Positions 40,308-49,862 of a stretch of DNA of 64,000 nucleotides are shown piece by piece. Every line of letters begins with the position of its first letter. Position 1 is the first letter of the stretch. The translations under genes and the position numbers were made by a program. The DNA is taken from the NCBI RefSeq assembly GCF_030812415.1, contig NZ_JAUSST010000007.1, positions 186,001-250,000 on the forward strand. Direction: 5' to 3'. This stretch comes from Paenibacillus harenae. GTDB taxonomy: Bacteria; Bacillota; Bacilli; Paenibacillales; Paenibacillaceae. The notes below the pieces were generated by a model. It saw nothing but the letters and a program-made list of their open reading frames with translations. It did not search any database and was not told where the DNA came from.

Positions 40308-42095
40308 CTATATAACCGCTTCCGCATGTTCGAACTGGCTGTTGTACAAATCGGCATAGAAGCCGTTCGCCGCAAGCAGCTCTAAGTGATTGCCGCTCTC
40401 TATAATATCGCCGTCCTTCATCACGAGGATGATGTCGGCGTTCTTGATCGTGGACAGCCTGTGCGCGATAACGAACGAAGTGCGTCCCGCCATCAGCCGG
40501 TCCATCGCTTCCTGAATGAGAAGCTCCGTTCTCGTATCGACGGAGCTCGTCGCCTCGTCGAGGATGAGCAGCGGGGCGTTCGCAATGAGCGCTCTCGCAA
40601 TCGTGATGAGCTGCTTCTGCCCGGCGGAAAGGTTCACTTGCTCGTTCAATACGGTGTCGTAGCCATGCGTCAAGGTTCGGATAAAATGGTCAATGCCGAC
40701 CGCCTTGCAGACGTTCTTCACATCGGCATCGGTAACGCCTTGCTTGTTGAAGACGATATTTTCTTTGATCGTTCCCTCGAACAGCCAAGTATCCTGCAGC
40801 ACCATGCAGAATTGCTCATGCACGTTTTCCCGAGGGATCTCATGGATCGGAACGCCGTCGATAGCAATTTCCCCGCCGTTCAACTCGTAGAATCGCATCA
40901 ACAGATTAACGATAGTCGACTTGCCGGCACCTGTCGGGCCAACGATGGCGATCTTCTGGCCGGGCAAAGCACGGGCCGAGAAGTCATGAATGATCAGCTT
41001 ATCGGGATTATACCCAAACGTAACGTTCCTGAACTCGACTTGGCCCTTAACGTCCTTAAGTACCTTCGGTTTACCGCTCTCGTCCTCCAGCTCGTTCTCT
41101 TCAATGAATTCGAATACCCGCGCGGAAGCGGCTGCCGTCGATTGCAACGTTGTTGCTGCCTGCGCGATCTGCCCAAGGGGCTGCGAGAACAACCGGACAT
41201 AAAGCATAAAGGCTACGATGACACCGAACGAAATGTGGTCGTTCATCGCTAATGCGCCCCCGACAATACAAACCGCCACATAGCTGAAGTTGCCTACGAA
41301 CATCATAAGCGGCATCGTTAAGCCGGATAGAAATTGCGACTTCCAAGAGCTTTCATATAATTTATCGTTAATTTCATTAAAGGTTTCCTTCGCCTTCCGC
41401 TCCCCATTATAAACCTTAACGACATCGTAGCCCGAGAAGATTTCCTCGACGTGGCCGTTCATCGCTCCCAAGTTCGCTTGTTGGTGTACGAAATGCGTTT
41501 GCGATTTTTTGATCATCGCGGTCATGAAGGCAAATCCCAAGAAGGTCGACAAGATCGCCGTGAGTGCCATCCAAACATTCGTGTAGAACATCATAACCAA
41601 GGAGCCGACCAGCATCGTAACGGATGTTACAAGCATCCCGACGCTCTGATTCATCGTTTGCCCAATCGTATCGATATCGTTCGTCACGCGGCTTAGCACG
41701 TCGCCGTTGCTGTTGGAGTCGAAATACTTGAGCGGAAGCTTATTGATCTTCTGAGAGATGCGCGTACGCAACCCCCTCGATACCTTCTGCGTGACCGTAG
41801 CCATGATATAGCCTTGGAAGTACGAGAAGACGACGCTTAATCCATACAGGACGGAGAGCAGAATACCGATACGGGCAATCGCGTCCATATCGAGCCCGCC
41901 CATTAAGCCCGCGGTGATATGATCGGTCATCGCTTCCAGCTGACTTGGTCCGATAATCGTAAATATCGTGCCCACAACGGACAGCAGTAAAGCTATGACA
42001 ATAAGAGGAAGGTACGGCCTGCAATACGCGACCAGCTTGCCCATTGTGCCTTTGAAATCGATATTTGGTTTTGTTGCGGTCTGCTGTTTAGCCAA
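40308..42095 (-). CDS. ABC exporter half-transporter, catalytically complete subunit
   Basis: 595 residues. Six-helix exporter membrane domain (residues 25-310), then a nucleotide-binding domain: Walker A GPTGAGKST, Q-loop MVLQDTWLF, signature LSAGQKQ, Walker B LLILDEATSSVD with the catalytic Glu, and switch His in IAHRLSTI. Its gene overlaps the partner gene by 8 bases. With that partner it forms a heterodimeric exporter of the YfiB/YfiC or BmrCD type, where this subunit contributes the catalytic Glu. Multidrug or lipid efflux is likely. Confidence 0.92.
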   Translation of the reverse strand: MAKQQTATKPNIDFKGTMGKLVAYCRPYLPLIVIALLLSVVGTIFTIIGPSQLEAMTDHITAGLMGGLDMDAIARIGILLSVLYGLSVVFSYFQGYIMATVTQKVSRGLRTRISQKINKLPLKYFDSNSNGDVLSRVTNDIDTIGQTMNQSVGMLVTSVTMLVGSLVMMFYTNVWMALTAILSTFLGFAFMTAMIKKSQTHFVHQQANLGAMNGHVEEIFSGYDVVKVYNGERKAKETFNEINDKLYESSWKSQFLSGLTMPLMMFVGNFSYVAVCIVGGALAMNDHISFGVIVAFMLYVRLFSQPLGQIAQAATTLQSTAAASARVFEFIEENELEDESGKPKVLKDVKGQVEFRNVTFGYNPDKLIIHDFSARALPGQKIAIVGPTGAGKSTIVNLLMRFYELNGGEIAIDGVPIHEIPRENVHEQFCMVLQDTWLFEGTIKENIVFNKQGVTDADVKNVCKAVGIDHFIRTLTHGYDTVLNEQVNLSAGQKQLITIARALIANAPLLILDEATSSVDTRTELLIQEAMDRLMAGRTSFVIAHRLSTIKNADIILVMKDGDIIESGNHLELLAANGFYADLYNSQFEHAEAVI

Positions 42096-43851
42096 TTTCG
42101 AGCTCCTCCTTCGACAACTGAGAGTTAGCGATCTGACGATAGACCTCGCAGGTCTGCAGCAGCTCTTGATGCGTGCCTCTTCCTACGATTCTGCCTTCGT
42201 CGAGAACGAGGATGAGATCGGCATCCTTGATCGTTCCGATGCGCTGTCCCACAATCAGGTTGGTAGCGTCCGCTGTTTCTTGCATCAGCATGGAGCGCAG
42301 CTGACGGTCTGTCTTGTAATCAAGCGCAGAGAAGGAATCGTCGAAAATGTAAATGTCAGGCCTGCGGTACACTGCCCTAGCGATAGATAGCCGCTGCTTC
42401 TGGCCGCCTGACAAGTTCGTTCCGCCTTGCGACACGCTGCCCTCGTATCCGCCTTCGAGCTTCTCGACGAACTCTGTGCCCTTAGCGATCGCTACCGCTT
42501 TCTTCACATCATCCGCCGAGCCTGCCGCTTTCCCGTTATCGCCATAAGCGACGTTGGACGTCACGGTTCCGGTGAACAATACTGCTTTCTGAGGGACATA
42601 ACCCAGCTTGTTGTGCAGATCCCGAAGCGAGTAATCCTTGACGTTCACGCCCCCTACGAGCACCTCTCCGTCCGTCACGTCATAAAATCTCGGAATTAAA
42701 TTCATGAGCGTACTCTTGCCGCTGCCAGTCGAGCCGATGAACGCAACCGTCTCGCCTTTGCGCGCAACGAAGCTGATGTCTTGAAGCACATATTCATCCG
42801 AATCGGCATACTTGAAGCTGACATTTCGGAATTCAATCTCTCCAGTTTTAGCTTGGTTTGATGATTTCGAGCTGCCGTCCTTGATGCTTGGTTCCGTATT
42901 CAACACTTCCATAACGCGCTTGGCAGATACCGACGCCCGCGGCAGCATGAAGAATACCATCGACAGCATCATGAACGCCATAACGATTTGCATCGCATAG
43001 GAAGAGAAGATGACCATGTCACTGAACAAGCCGAGCCTTGCAGCCGTATCCGCCCCGTTGATCAGATAAGCGCCGATCCAATAGATCGCAAGGCTTAATC
43101 CGCTCATGATCAGACTCATGACCGGCATCATTAACGCCATTAATCGGCTCGTGTACAGATTCGCGTCGGTCAATTCCTTGTTCGCGTGTTCGAACTTCGC
43201 TTCCTGGCTCGGAGCCGCATTATAGGCGCGGATCACCCGCAGACCGGTCAAGCTTTCTCTCGTTACACGGTTCAATTGATCCGTTAATCCTTGAATCGCT
43301 CTGAACTTCGGCATGGCGAACAAGATGACGATTGCAATCATGAGCAGAAGCAGCGCAACCGAAATGCCGGAAGAGAGCGTCCATTGCCAGCTCTTGCTGG
43401 AGATCTTCACAACGGCCCAGACTGCCAGAATAGGCGCTTTGATCATAACCTGCAGCCCCATCGCCACGATCGTCTGCACTTGCGTAATATCGTTCGTGGA
43501 GCGAGTGATGAGGCTCGCTGTCGAAAATTTGTTCATCTCGGCCATCGAGAACGATTCGACCTTGTCGAAGAGCAAGCCTCTTAGTCGCTTAGCGAGCGAT
43601 GCGGCGCTCTGCGCGACGAGATAGACGACGATGAAGGAAGCGATCAAGCTTCCGATCGCGCACATCAGCATATAAGCGCCCGGCTCCCACACCTCGCTCA
43701 AGGAGTTGCCTTCGGTCTGCACCAGCTTCGTAATTTCCGCCAAATAATCGGGAAGCTTGAGGTCGAGCCATACCTGGAACACGATAAACGCGGTACTAAC
43801 GATAATAAACCAAACATTTTTCGGATTGAAATATTTCAAAATCTTAAGCAT
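42088..43851 (-). CDS. ABC exporter half-transporter, degenerate-site subunit
   Basis: 587 residues with the same exporter fold. Walker A GSTGSGKST, signature LSGGQKQRLSIARA, but Walker B reads IYIFDDSFSALD, with Asp where the catalytic Glu is expected, and the switch position is GQRIGTI, lacking the His. This is the classic degenerate half of a heterodimeric exporter (as in BmrC and TM287). First gene of the pair; a MarR gene lies 97 bases upstream on the same strand. Confidence 0.92.
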   Translation of the reverse strand: MLKILKYFNPKNVWFIIVSTAFIVFQVWLDLKLPDYLAEITKLVQTEGNSLSEVWEPGAYMLMCAIGSLIASFIVVYLVAQSAASLAKRLRGLLFDKVESFSMAEMNKFSTASLITRSTNDITQVQTIVAMGLQVMIKAPILAVWAVVKISSKSWQWTLSSGISVALLLLMIAIVILFAMPKFRAIQGLTDQLNRVTRESLTGLRVIRAYNAAPSQEAKFEHANKELTDANLYTSRLMALMMPVMSLIMSGLSLAIYWIGAYLINGADTAARLGLFSDMVIFSSYAMQIVMAFMMLSMVFFMLPRASVSAKRVMEVLNTEPSIKDGSSKSSNQAKTGEIEFRNVSFKYADSDEYVLQDISFVARKGETVAFIGSTGSGKSTLMNLIPRFYDVTDGEVLVGGVNVKDYSLRDLHNKLGYVPQKAVLFTGTVTSNVAYGDNGKAAGSADDVKKAVAIAKGTEFVEKLEGGYEGSVSQGGTNLSGGQKQRLSIARAVYRRPDIYIFDDSFSALDYKTDRQLRSMLMQETADATNLIVGQRIGTIKDADLILVLDEGRIVGRGTHQELLQTCEVYRQIANSQLSKEELEIG

Positions 43852-43948
43852 CTACCGAACGCTCCTTTTCCCTGTAGTTAGCAATAGAACTGTAAGCCTA
43901 CTAACAATATTACTTTAATGAAAGCCGTCCCGACAACGATGACGACCG

Positions 43949-44383
43949 CTACTCCAAATTGCTTTTGATTTTATCCAGCACGGTGAAAAATGTATCCAGC
44001 TCTTCCTGCGACAATCCCTTTTTCAATTCTCGCTCCAATTCGACGTACTTTCCGAAAATGGCTTCACAATACTCGATGGCCATCGGGGTTAGAATGATCT
44101 GCTTTAACCTGGCGTCGTAGGAAACGGATTGTCTTGTGATAAGGTTGTTTTTCTCCATCAGCTGCAAAATCTTGCTCGCGGTCGAACGCCTGATACAGAA
44201 CTGATTCTCGAAGTCGCGTTGGAAAATCTCCTTATCCCGGTTATCGACAAAGAACTTCAGCGCCCATCCGTGCATGCCGGTCAATTGATCGCCGTACTTG
44301 TGATGAATGAACCCGTCCACATGTCGTTTCAACAAGTTCCTCAACGTTCTAAGCTCCAGCGCAACCGATCTTTCTTTGCCCAT
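43949..44383 (-). CDS. MarR-family regulator
   Basis: 144 residues. Winged HTH: RDFENQFCIRRSTASKILQL, MEKNNLITRQSVSYDARLKQ, IILTPMAIEYCEAIF. MarR proteins usually repress efflux operons and release DNA when a drug or phenolic binds at the dimer interface. It precedes the ABC exporter genes in the same direction, and an inverted repeat lies just upstream of its start. Confidence 0.92.
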   Translation of the reverse strand: MGKERSVALELRTLRNLLKRHVDGFIHHKYGDQLTGMHGWALKFFVDNRDKEIFQRDFENQFCIRRSTASKILQLMEKNNLITRQSVSYDARLKQIILTPMAIEYCEAIFGKYVELERELKKGLSQEELDTFFTVLDKIKSNLE

Positions 44384-44440
44384 TCTGCACCTCCTTACCC
44401 TAAAACGAATGTAATTCCATCCTAATTATATTGCATTACT

Positions 44441-44456
44441 TGTTAGTTAGCTAACA
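44441..44456. promoter_or_regulatory. Putative MarR operator
   Basis: TGTTAGTTAGCTAACA, arms TGTTAG/CTAACA, 58 bases upstream of the MarR start. Confidence 0.6.
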
Positions 44457-44536
44457 TAATTCCGACTTTTTGATTAGCATTTTCAAGACTTTTTGCTTTC
44501 GCCACAAAACCGTAACATTTTGCTCATTGTGCATAT

Positions 44537-44551
44537 TTGCCCATTGGGCAA
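44537..44551. promoter_or_regulatory. Putative TetR operator
   Basis: TTGCCCATTGGGCAA, perfect 7-bp arms around one base, 43 bases upstream of the TetR start and next to an AT-rich -10-like stretch. Confidence 0.7.
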
Positions 44552-44594
44552 TAATATAATTATGAAATGAGGTGAGCGCTTAGGCGGACAGTTG

Positions 44595-45209
44595 ATGAAC
44601 AAACAAAGCTTACGCGATATCAAGAGGGAAGCAACCGCAAATGCGCTTGCCGATGCGGCGTTCGCTCTTGCGCTGGCGAAAGGACTGGACGGCTTCGTCG
44701 TCGAGGACGTCGTGCAGCGCGCAGGGTACTCCAGAAGAACGTTCGCGAACTACTACTCCTGCAAGGAGGAAGCGGTGTCGATGGCCGCCGTCATCTTTAA
44801 CGGCGCGGATGAAGTCGAGGCTTGGATCGGAAGCTTGAACGAGGACATGACGCCGCTCGACATCCTGTACCAGCTCATGAAACTGCAGCTGACGGGAGAG
44901 CATTTATGGAAATTGCGTCAGCTCTTAACGCTTTCGAAGCAGAACCCGACGCTTGAGCCGTACATTCTCAGCGCGCTTCGCAGCCTGCAAATAACGGCAC
45001 AAGACGTTATAAGCGATCTGTCCCGCGGACGTTATCCCGACGGATACACGCACCTGCTCGTCGGCGCCGTTTACGGGGCCGTGCTGCCATTGCTTGACGG
45101 CAGTATGAACGTTTTGCTTCCAGGCGAATCAGCGCCCGAAGCGCCGGAGGCCGTTACGTTCGATCATTATTTGGATACGATGTTCGATTACTTGCGCAAA
45201 GGATTTTAA
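44595..45209 (+). CDS. TetR-family regulator
   Basis: 204 residues from ATG 44595 (a TTG precedes it directly; the ribosome site is weak). HTH: LRDIKREATANALADAAFAL, VEDVVQRAGYSRRTFANYYS. The ligand domain is unassigned. The MMPL pump gene follows by 49 bases, and a perfect operator-like palindrome lies upstream, so it is likely an autoregulated repressor of the pump. Divergent from the MarR gene. Confidence 0.9.
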   Translation: MNKQSLRDIKREATANALADAAFALALAKGLDGFVVEDVVQRAGYSRRTFANYYSCKEEAVSMAAVIFNGADEVEAWIGSLNEDMTPLDILYQLMKLQLTGEHLWKLRQLLTLSKQNPTLEPYILSALRSLQITAQDVISDLSRGRYPDGYTHLLVGAVYGAVLPLLDGSMNVLLPGESAPEAPEAVTFDHYLDTMFDYLRKGF

Positions 45210-45258
45210 TCATTAGGTCAACATAAATATTATGCATGCAAAGGAGAAACGCTAACGC

Positions 45259-47619
45259 ATGTCAACTTTCCTGTACAAAATGGGCAAATCCGCCTATTCC
45301 AAACCGTGGTATTTCATTGTCAGCTGGATCGCGATTCTCGGCATCGTGCTCGCCATATTGGGCGTCAACGGCATCCATGTCACGTCCGATATGAAAATCG
45401 AGGGCACGGAATCGCAGAAGGTGCTAGACCAGTTGTCGGCAGAGCTGCCGGAAGCTTCCGGCGGTCAAGCGAGCATCGTGTTTACGGCGCCCGAGGGCGA
45501 ACGTCTGGACACGGCAGAGCGTCTGACCTCTATTACCGAAGCCGTTAATAAAGTATATAACCTTGACTATGTCATTAATCCGATCGAACTGGCTGCGCAA
45601 GCCGGAGCATCGATGACCGACGCCGCTGCGCAAGCCGGCCAAGCAGCGCAAGGCGATGCAGCAGCCGGGGCCGCTCAAGGAGCCGCAGGCGAATTGCCTC
45701 CATACGGCCCAATGATGGTGGACGGCGTTCCCGTGCCTGGCGTTATGATCGCATCGGACGGCAGCGTTGCCCTCTTCCAATTCCAATTCACCGTTCAGCA
45801 AATGTCGCTGCCCGAAACGGTACCCGATTTGGTCATCGATGCTGTAATGCCTGTGGAGCAGGCAGGGATTACCGCATTGCCAAGCGACTCGCTTGCTACT
45901 AAGCCGGCAATCGGCTCGACGGAAGCGATCGGCATTGCCGTCGCCGCCGTCGTTCTCTTCATGACGCTAGGTTCGGTTGTTGCCGCGGGTCTGCCGCTTC
46001 TAACCGCTCTTATGGGCGTGGGCATCAGCGTAGGCGGGGCATTTGCTTTCTCTAACGTGTTCCATATGACCGATCTTACGCCTGTTCTGGCGCTTATGGT
46101 CGGACTCGCCGTCGGCATCGACTACTCGCTGTTCATCGTGAACCGTCAGCGCCGCATGATTCTCGAACAGGGACTTAGCGCTAAGGAAGCAGCCAGCAGA
46201 GCGGTCGGCACCGCAGGCAGTGCCGTGTTCTTCGCAGGCTTGACCGTTATCATTGCACTTTGCGGCATGCTTGTCATCGGTATCGGCTTCTTGTCCGCCA
46301 TGGCGCTTGTTGCCGCCGTAGCCGTTCTTGCCAATGTGTTGGTTGCTCTGACCCTGCTGCCGGCTTTGCTCGGACTGGTCGGTGAACGCATCTGTTCGGC
46401 CAAAGCACGCGCGAAAGTCAGCAGCCAAAGCAACACGAATCCGAATGGATTCGCGCACCGCTGGGTAACAGCCGTCGTGAAGGGCCGTTGGGCCATTGTC
46501 GTTGCCGTCATTGTCATTCTTGGCGCGGCCGCGATTCCTGTTGCGAAGATGGAAATGGGTATTCCTTCAGGCGCGACAGCGAACTTGGACACGACTGCAA
46601 GACAAAGCTACGACGCGATTTCGAACGGTTTCGGCGAGGGCTTCAACGGTCCGCTGCTTCTGGTCGCCGAACCGCAAGGTTCCTCGGACGCCATCACAAT
46701 GGAGACGCTTGGCGGGCTGGTTCAAGAACTTCAGCAGCATGACAACGTTTCGGTCGTAACGCCGATGGGCGTCAACAAAACCGGCGATATGGCCATCATC
46801 AGCCTCATTCCGAAAACAGGGCCAACGGACAAAGAGACGAGAGATCTGGTGCAAGAGCTTCGCGCCACCGACTCCGGCATGGCGCAATCGCATGATGTTA
46901 AGATTGGCGTTACCGGCTTTACCGCGATCAACATCGACATGTCGTCGAAGCTGGCTGAGGTATTCCCGCTCTACGTCGGCATTATCGTCATTCTTTCGAT
47001 CATTATTTTACTGCTCGTATTCCGTTCGATCATCGTGCCGGTCAAAGCGACGGTCGGATTCCTCCTCAGCGTACTCGCTACATTCGGAATCACGACAGCG
47101 GTGTTCCAATGGGGATGGGTGCACGACCTGTTCGGATTCGACACGGGCGGCCCGCTGCTCAGCTTCATGCCGATCATGGTTACCGGCATATTATACGGAC
47201 TCGCGATGGATTATCAAGTGTTCCTCGTCAGCTCGATGCGCGAATCTTACGTTCATGGGCATCATGGCAAGGAAAGCGTCATTCAAGGATACGATCAGGC
47301 CAGCCGCGTCGTTATAGCCGCGGCGGTCATTATGGTTTCCGTGTTCGCCGGCTTTATCTTTGCTCATGATATTATGATCAAACAGATCGGCTTTGCGCTG
47401 GCGATCGGCATTCTGATCGACGCCTTCTTCGTTCGCATGGCGCTCGTCCCTGCCGTCATGGCAATCTTCGGAGACAAAGCTTGGTGGCTGCCGAAGTGGC
47501 TCGACAAGTCGCTTCCGAATCTCGACGTCGAAGGCGATAAGCTGCTTGCCGAGCTGAAGGAGCAGGAAGGCGCCGCAGTCAACAAGAAGACGAAAGCGAT
47601 ACCTCGTCAGGCTCACTAG
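45259..47619 (+). CDS. MMPL/RND-type transporter (YdfJ-like)
   Basis: 786 residues. First membrane helix near 17-37, then an extracellular loop with an unusual Ala/Gln/Gly-rich insertion (AAQAGQAAQGDAAAGAAQGA). A first helix bundle carries GLAVGIDYSLFIVNR (the proton-relay motif of MMPL proteins), and a second loop and bundle carry YGLAMDYQVFLVSSMRE. Such proton-driven pumps export lipids or drugs from the inner membrane. The mature length and two-fold repeat are intact. Transcribed with the TetR gene and ended by a terminator. Confidence 0.92.
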   Translation: MSTFLYKMGKSAYSKPWYFIVSWIAILGIVLAILGVNGIHVTSDMKIEGTESQKVLDQLSAELPEASGGQASIVFTAPEGERLDTAERLTSITEAVNKVYNLDYVINPIELAAQAGASMTDAAAQAGQAAQGDAAAGAAQGAAGELPPYGPMMVDGVPVPGVMIASDGSVALFQFQFTVQQMSLPETVPDLVIDAVMPVEQAGITALPSDSLATKPAIGSTEAIGIAVAAVVLFMTLGSVVAAGLPLLTALMGVGISVGGAFAFSNVFHMTDLTPVLALMVGLAVGIDYSLFIVNRQRRMILEQGLSAKEAASRAVGTAGSAVFFAGLTVIIALCGMLVIGIGFLSAMALVAAVAVLANVLVALTLLPALLGLVGERICSAKARAKVSSQSNTNPNGFAHRWVTAVVKGRWAIVVAVIVILGAAAIPVAKMEMGIPSGATANLDTTARQSYDAISNGFGEGFNGPLLLVAEPQGSSDAITMETLGGLVQELQQHDNVSVVTPMGVNKTGDMAIISLIPKTGPTDKETRDLVQELRATDSGMAQSHDVKIGVTGFTAINIDMSSKLAEVFPLYVGIIVILSIIILLLVFRSIIVPVKATVGFLLSVLATFGITTAVFQWGWVHDLFGFDTGGPLLSFMPIMVTGILYGLAMDYQVFLVSSMRESYVHGHHGKESVIQGYDQASRVVIAAAVIMVSVFAGFIFAHDIMIKQIGFALAIGILIDAFFVRMALVPAVMAIFGDKAWWLPKWLDKSLPNLDVEGDKLLAELKEQEGAAVNKKTKAIPRQAH

Positions 47620-47642
47620 ATTGAGAAACTTCGTAAAAAAAG

Positions 47643-47690
47643 GCCGGAGAATATCCCTCGCATGCAGGGATCCATTCTCCGGCTTTTTTT
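47643..47690 (+). terminator. Terminator of the TetR-MMPL operon
   Basis: Stem GCCGGAGAAT..ATCCCT with AGGGAT..ATTCTCCGGC and a following T7 run. The rest of the gap up to 47984 shows only a weak hairpin (AGACGCTTCCAAGCGTCT near 47840) and no gene. Confidence 0.88.
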
Positions 47691-47984
47691 CTATGGCTGA
47701 CCCGTGATGTACTATGGTTATTGGCTCTTTAAGAGCCTATGTGCACTTACAGACGCAGTCACAAACCAAGCCTCTCTCGTAAGATCACATATGCTCTTAC
47801 ACTTTGCTTAAAATAGATGTTGACGGGCTCGTGCAGCAGACGCTTCCAAGCGTCTTTCTGTTTATGCCATCACCTCTCTCTCTCTCTTTCTTAGGTATGT
47901 CGGTTCGGTCAAACCTTATCATTTGCATGAATGTTGTACGATAAGGTTGTAAGTTATAAATCCCCCGGCAGGAGTTGAACGCTA

Positions 47985-48698
47985 ATGGATAAAATCATAC
48001 CTATTTTACCGTGTCCGTCCATAATGGAACAGGTCGCCTTTTACGAAAACCTCGGATTCACAATCGTTCAGACCTATACTCGCCCGAATCCTTATGCGGT
48101 TGTACAGTACGGTTCGCTAGAGATTCACTTCTACGGAAGCAAAAAAACATTGCCTGCTGAAAATCCAAGCATGTGCTATCTGCGAGTGGATGATGTCAGC
48201 GCGGTACACGAGGCATTCTCTAACGGACTAAAACAAAACCTTGGCAAAATCCCTCGTTCGGGCATTCCAAGAATATCAATGCTGAAAGACTTAAAGGATG
48301 ACAGAAGATTCATGGTGACCAATATGGGCGGCAATACGCTTTTTATCGGAACCCCGAACGCCGAAGTTAACGAGCCTGCTTTTTTCCGAACGATCGAAAG
48401 CGCGGAGTTTGCGGAAAAGTTTGCGATACTCTATGATTTGTTGTACTCCAAGGAGGATAGCGCTACGGCGAACAATATGCGGGTGAAGTTTTTTCCGGAG
48501 GACCTGTCGTCTATGGACGTTGGCGGGTTGGATATGGCAAAGGTATTGCTGGCTGTTTTGGATCTTCATTTGCAACGTAATCATATCGTCGATCCAAGGG
48601 TCGAAGTCAAGCTTAAGGAACTGCTCGAAGGTTGTGATTGGGGGAACTCAGACTGGAGAAAGATTGCGGAGAAGTATGACCAAATATTAGGCGGTTAA
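47985..48698 (+). CDS. VOC-family (bleomycin-resistance-like) protein with C-terminal helical domain
   Basis: 237 residues. Residues 1-125 form a VOC fold (MDKIIPILPCPSIMEQVAFY, ENLGFTIVQTYTRPNPYAVV, LEIHFYGSKK, MVTNMGGNTLFIGTP). The remaining 110 residues are helical, with no recognised domain (AEKFAILYDLLYSKEDSATA, AKVLLAVLDLHLQRN). VOC proteins bind or modify small molecules; whether this one keeps metal ligands is unclear. GGAG precedes ATG 47985. Stands alone. Confidence 0.82.
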   Translation: MDKIIPILPCPSIMEQVAFYENLGFTIVQTYTRPNPYAVVQYGSLEIHFYGSKKTLPAENPSMCYLRVDDVSAVHEAFSNGLKQNLGKIPRSGIPRISMLKDLKDDRRFMVTNMGGNTLFIGTPNAEVNEPAFFRTIESAEFAEKFAILYDLLYSKEDSATANNMRVKFFPEDLSSMDVGGLDMAKVLLAVLDLHLQRNHIVDPRVEVKLKELLEGCDWGNSDWRKIAEKYDQILGG

Positions 48699-48750
48699 GG
48701 TTCTGAGCAGGAAGCGATTCCTCAATAACAACTTCATTATCAGCATAATA

Positions 48751-48800
48751 AAAAGCAGCAGCCTAAGACTTTATTTTCAAGTCTCAGTCCGCTGCTGTTT
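48751..48800. terminator. Bidirectional terminator between VOC and folD
   Basis: Nested stems AAGCAGCAGC / GCTGCTGTTT and AGACTT / AAGTCT, with T-rich tails both ways, between two convergent genes. Confidence 0.7.
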
Positions 48801-48825
48801 CATTTTTAGTGGCAGTCGTCTTCCG

Positions 48826-49686
48826 TTAGCTATTTTTACGGAAATCGGCCAGTTTTTCAGCTGCTTCAACCGTGTGTTTGAGCAATGTAGCTATCGTCAC
48901 CGGCCCAACCCCCGCCGGAACAGGCGTAATCGCAGACGCCTTCTCCAAACAATCAGCGTAATCGACATCTCCAATATTGCCCTCGTTATAGCCAGCGTCT
49001 AAAACGACAGCCCCCGGTTTTATCCAGTCGCCTTGAACGAATTTTGGCCTGCCGACCGCCGCCACTACAATATCCCCTAATCGTACGATATCTTCTAAAT
49101 TTGTCGTTTTGGAATGGCATGTCGTTACCGTTGCATTTTTGTTTAATAGCATTAAGGACACAGGCTTGCCCAGAATTGGGCTCCTCCCAATAACAACGGC
49201 GTGTTTCCCTTCGATCGGTATATGGTAATAATCCAAAATAGCAACGATCGCTGCTGGCGTACAAGAAGGGAAATCGGCGAAACCAAAAGCGTTTTGAGCA
49301 AACCCGAGAGTCGTTACCCCGTCTACGTCCTTTTCAATGCTTATGGCTTCGAAAGCCGCTCTCTCGTCAATTTGATGAGGAACGGGGTGTTGCAGCAATA
49401 TGCCATGAACATTAGGATCGGCATTGAGCTCTTGAATAGCCGCGATTAATTCATCTGTCGACGTATTCTCGGGCAGTTCAACCCGTATAGATCGGATACC
49501 GAGTCGCTTACATGCGTTTCCTTTCATACGTACATAGGTGGCCGATGACGGATCGTCGCCAACTAAAATCGTCGCCAAACAAGGGACAATCCCTTGCTCC
49601 AAGAGACTCATAACTCTGCCCGACAATTTTTCCTTGATGTCCATTGCAACTTGATTACCATCCAATATCACTTTGGCTGCTGTCAT
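48826..49686 (-). CDS. folD: Bifunctional methylenetetrahydrofolate dehydrogenase / methenyl cyclohydrolase
   Basis: 286 residues. The N-terminal catalytic part holds the family block SATYVRMKGNACKRLG (catalytic Lys) and GILLQHPVPHQID; the NADP Rossmann part has VVIGRSPILGKPVSLMLLNK and ends TPVPAGVGPVTIATLLKHT. It interconverts 5,10-methylene-, methenyl- and 10-formyl-tetrahydrofolate, supplying one-carbon units for purines. A ZTP riboswitch with terminator sits in the leader, so transcription should rise when 10-formyl-THF is short. Confidence 0.96.
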   Translation of the reverse strand: MTAAKVILDGNQVAMDIKEKLSGRVMSLLEQGIVPCLATILVGDDPSSATYVRMKGNACKRLGIRSIRVELPENTSTDELIAAIQELNADPNVHGILLQHPVPHQIDERAAFEAISIEKDVDGVTTLGFAQNAFGFADFPSCTPAAIVAILDYYHIPIEGKHAVVIGRSPILGKPVSLMLLNKNATVTTCHSKTTNLEDIVRLGDIVVAAVGRPKFVQGDWIKPGAVVLDAGYNEGNIGDVDYADCLEKASAITPVPAGVGPVTIATLLKHTVEAAEKLADFRKNS

Positions 49687-49718
49687 CCGATCATCCCTTT
49701 CCAGGTGAATGAAACATA

Positions 49719-49818
49719 AAAAGGCAAGGGGAGTATCCCCTTACCTTTGCCCAGGCGTACGGCTAGTCATCCGCGTGCTCCCTCATGGTTACCCATGTTC
49801 GCCAGTTACACGCAGTCC
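49719..49818 (-). ncRNA. ZTP (pfl) riboswitch with intrinsic terminator
   Basis: The minus strand from 49818 reads GGACTGCGTGTAACTGGCG, a variable arm with GGGTAACC, GGGAGCACGCGG, then CGCCTGGGCAAAGG. GTGTAACTGGCG and GCCTGGGCA are the two conserved strands of the ZTP/pfl aptamer. It is followed directly by a strong hairpin (AAAGGTAAGGGGA with TCCCCTTGCCTTT) and T-rich sequence (to 49719) just before folD, a known ZTP target. ZTP signals one-carbon shortage, and binding should disrupt the terminator. Confidence 0.92.
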
Positions 49819-49862
49819 ATTTATGGCTTCATTATAACAACTGGTTACAGATACTTCAAATT

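Noticed and set aside
40386..41252. Plus-strand open frame opposite the ABC exporter gene
   Set aside because: No coherent domain; the opposite strand has all ABC motifs.
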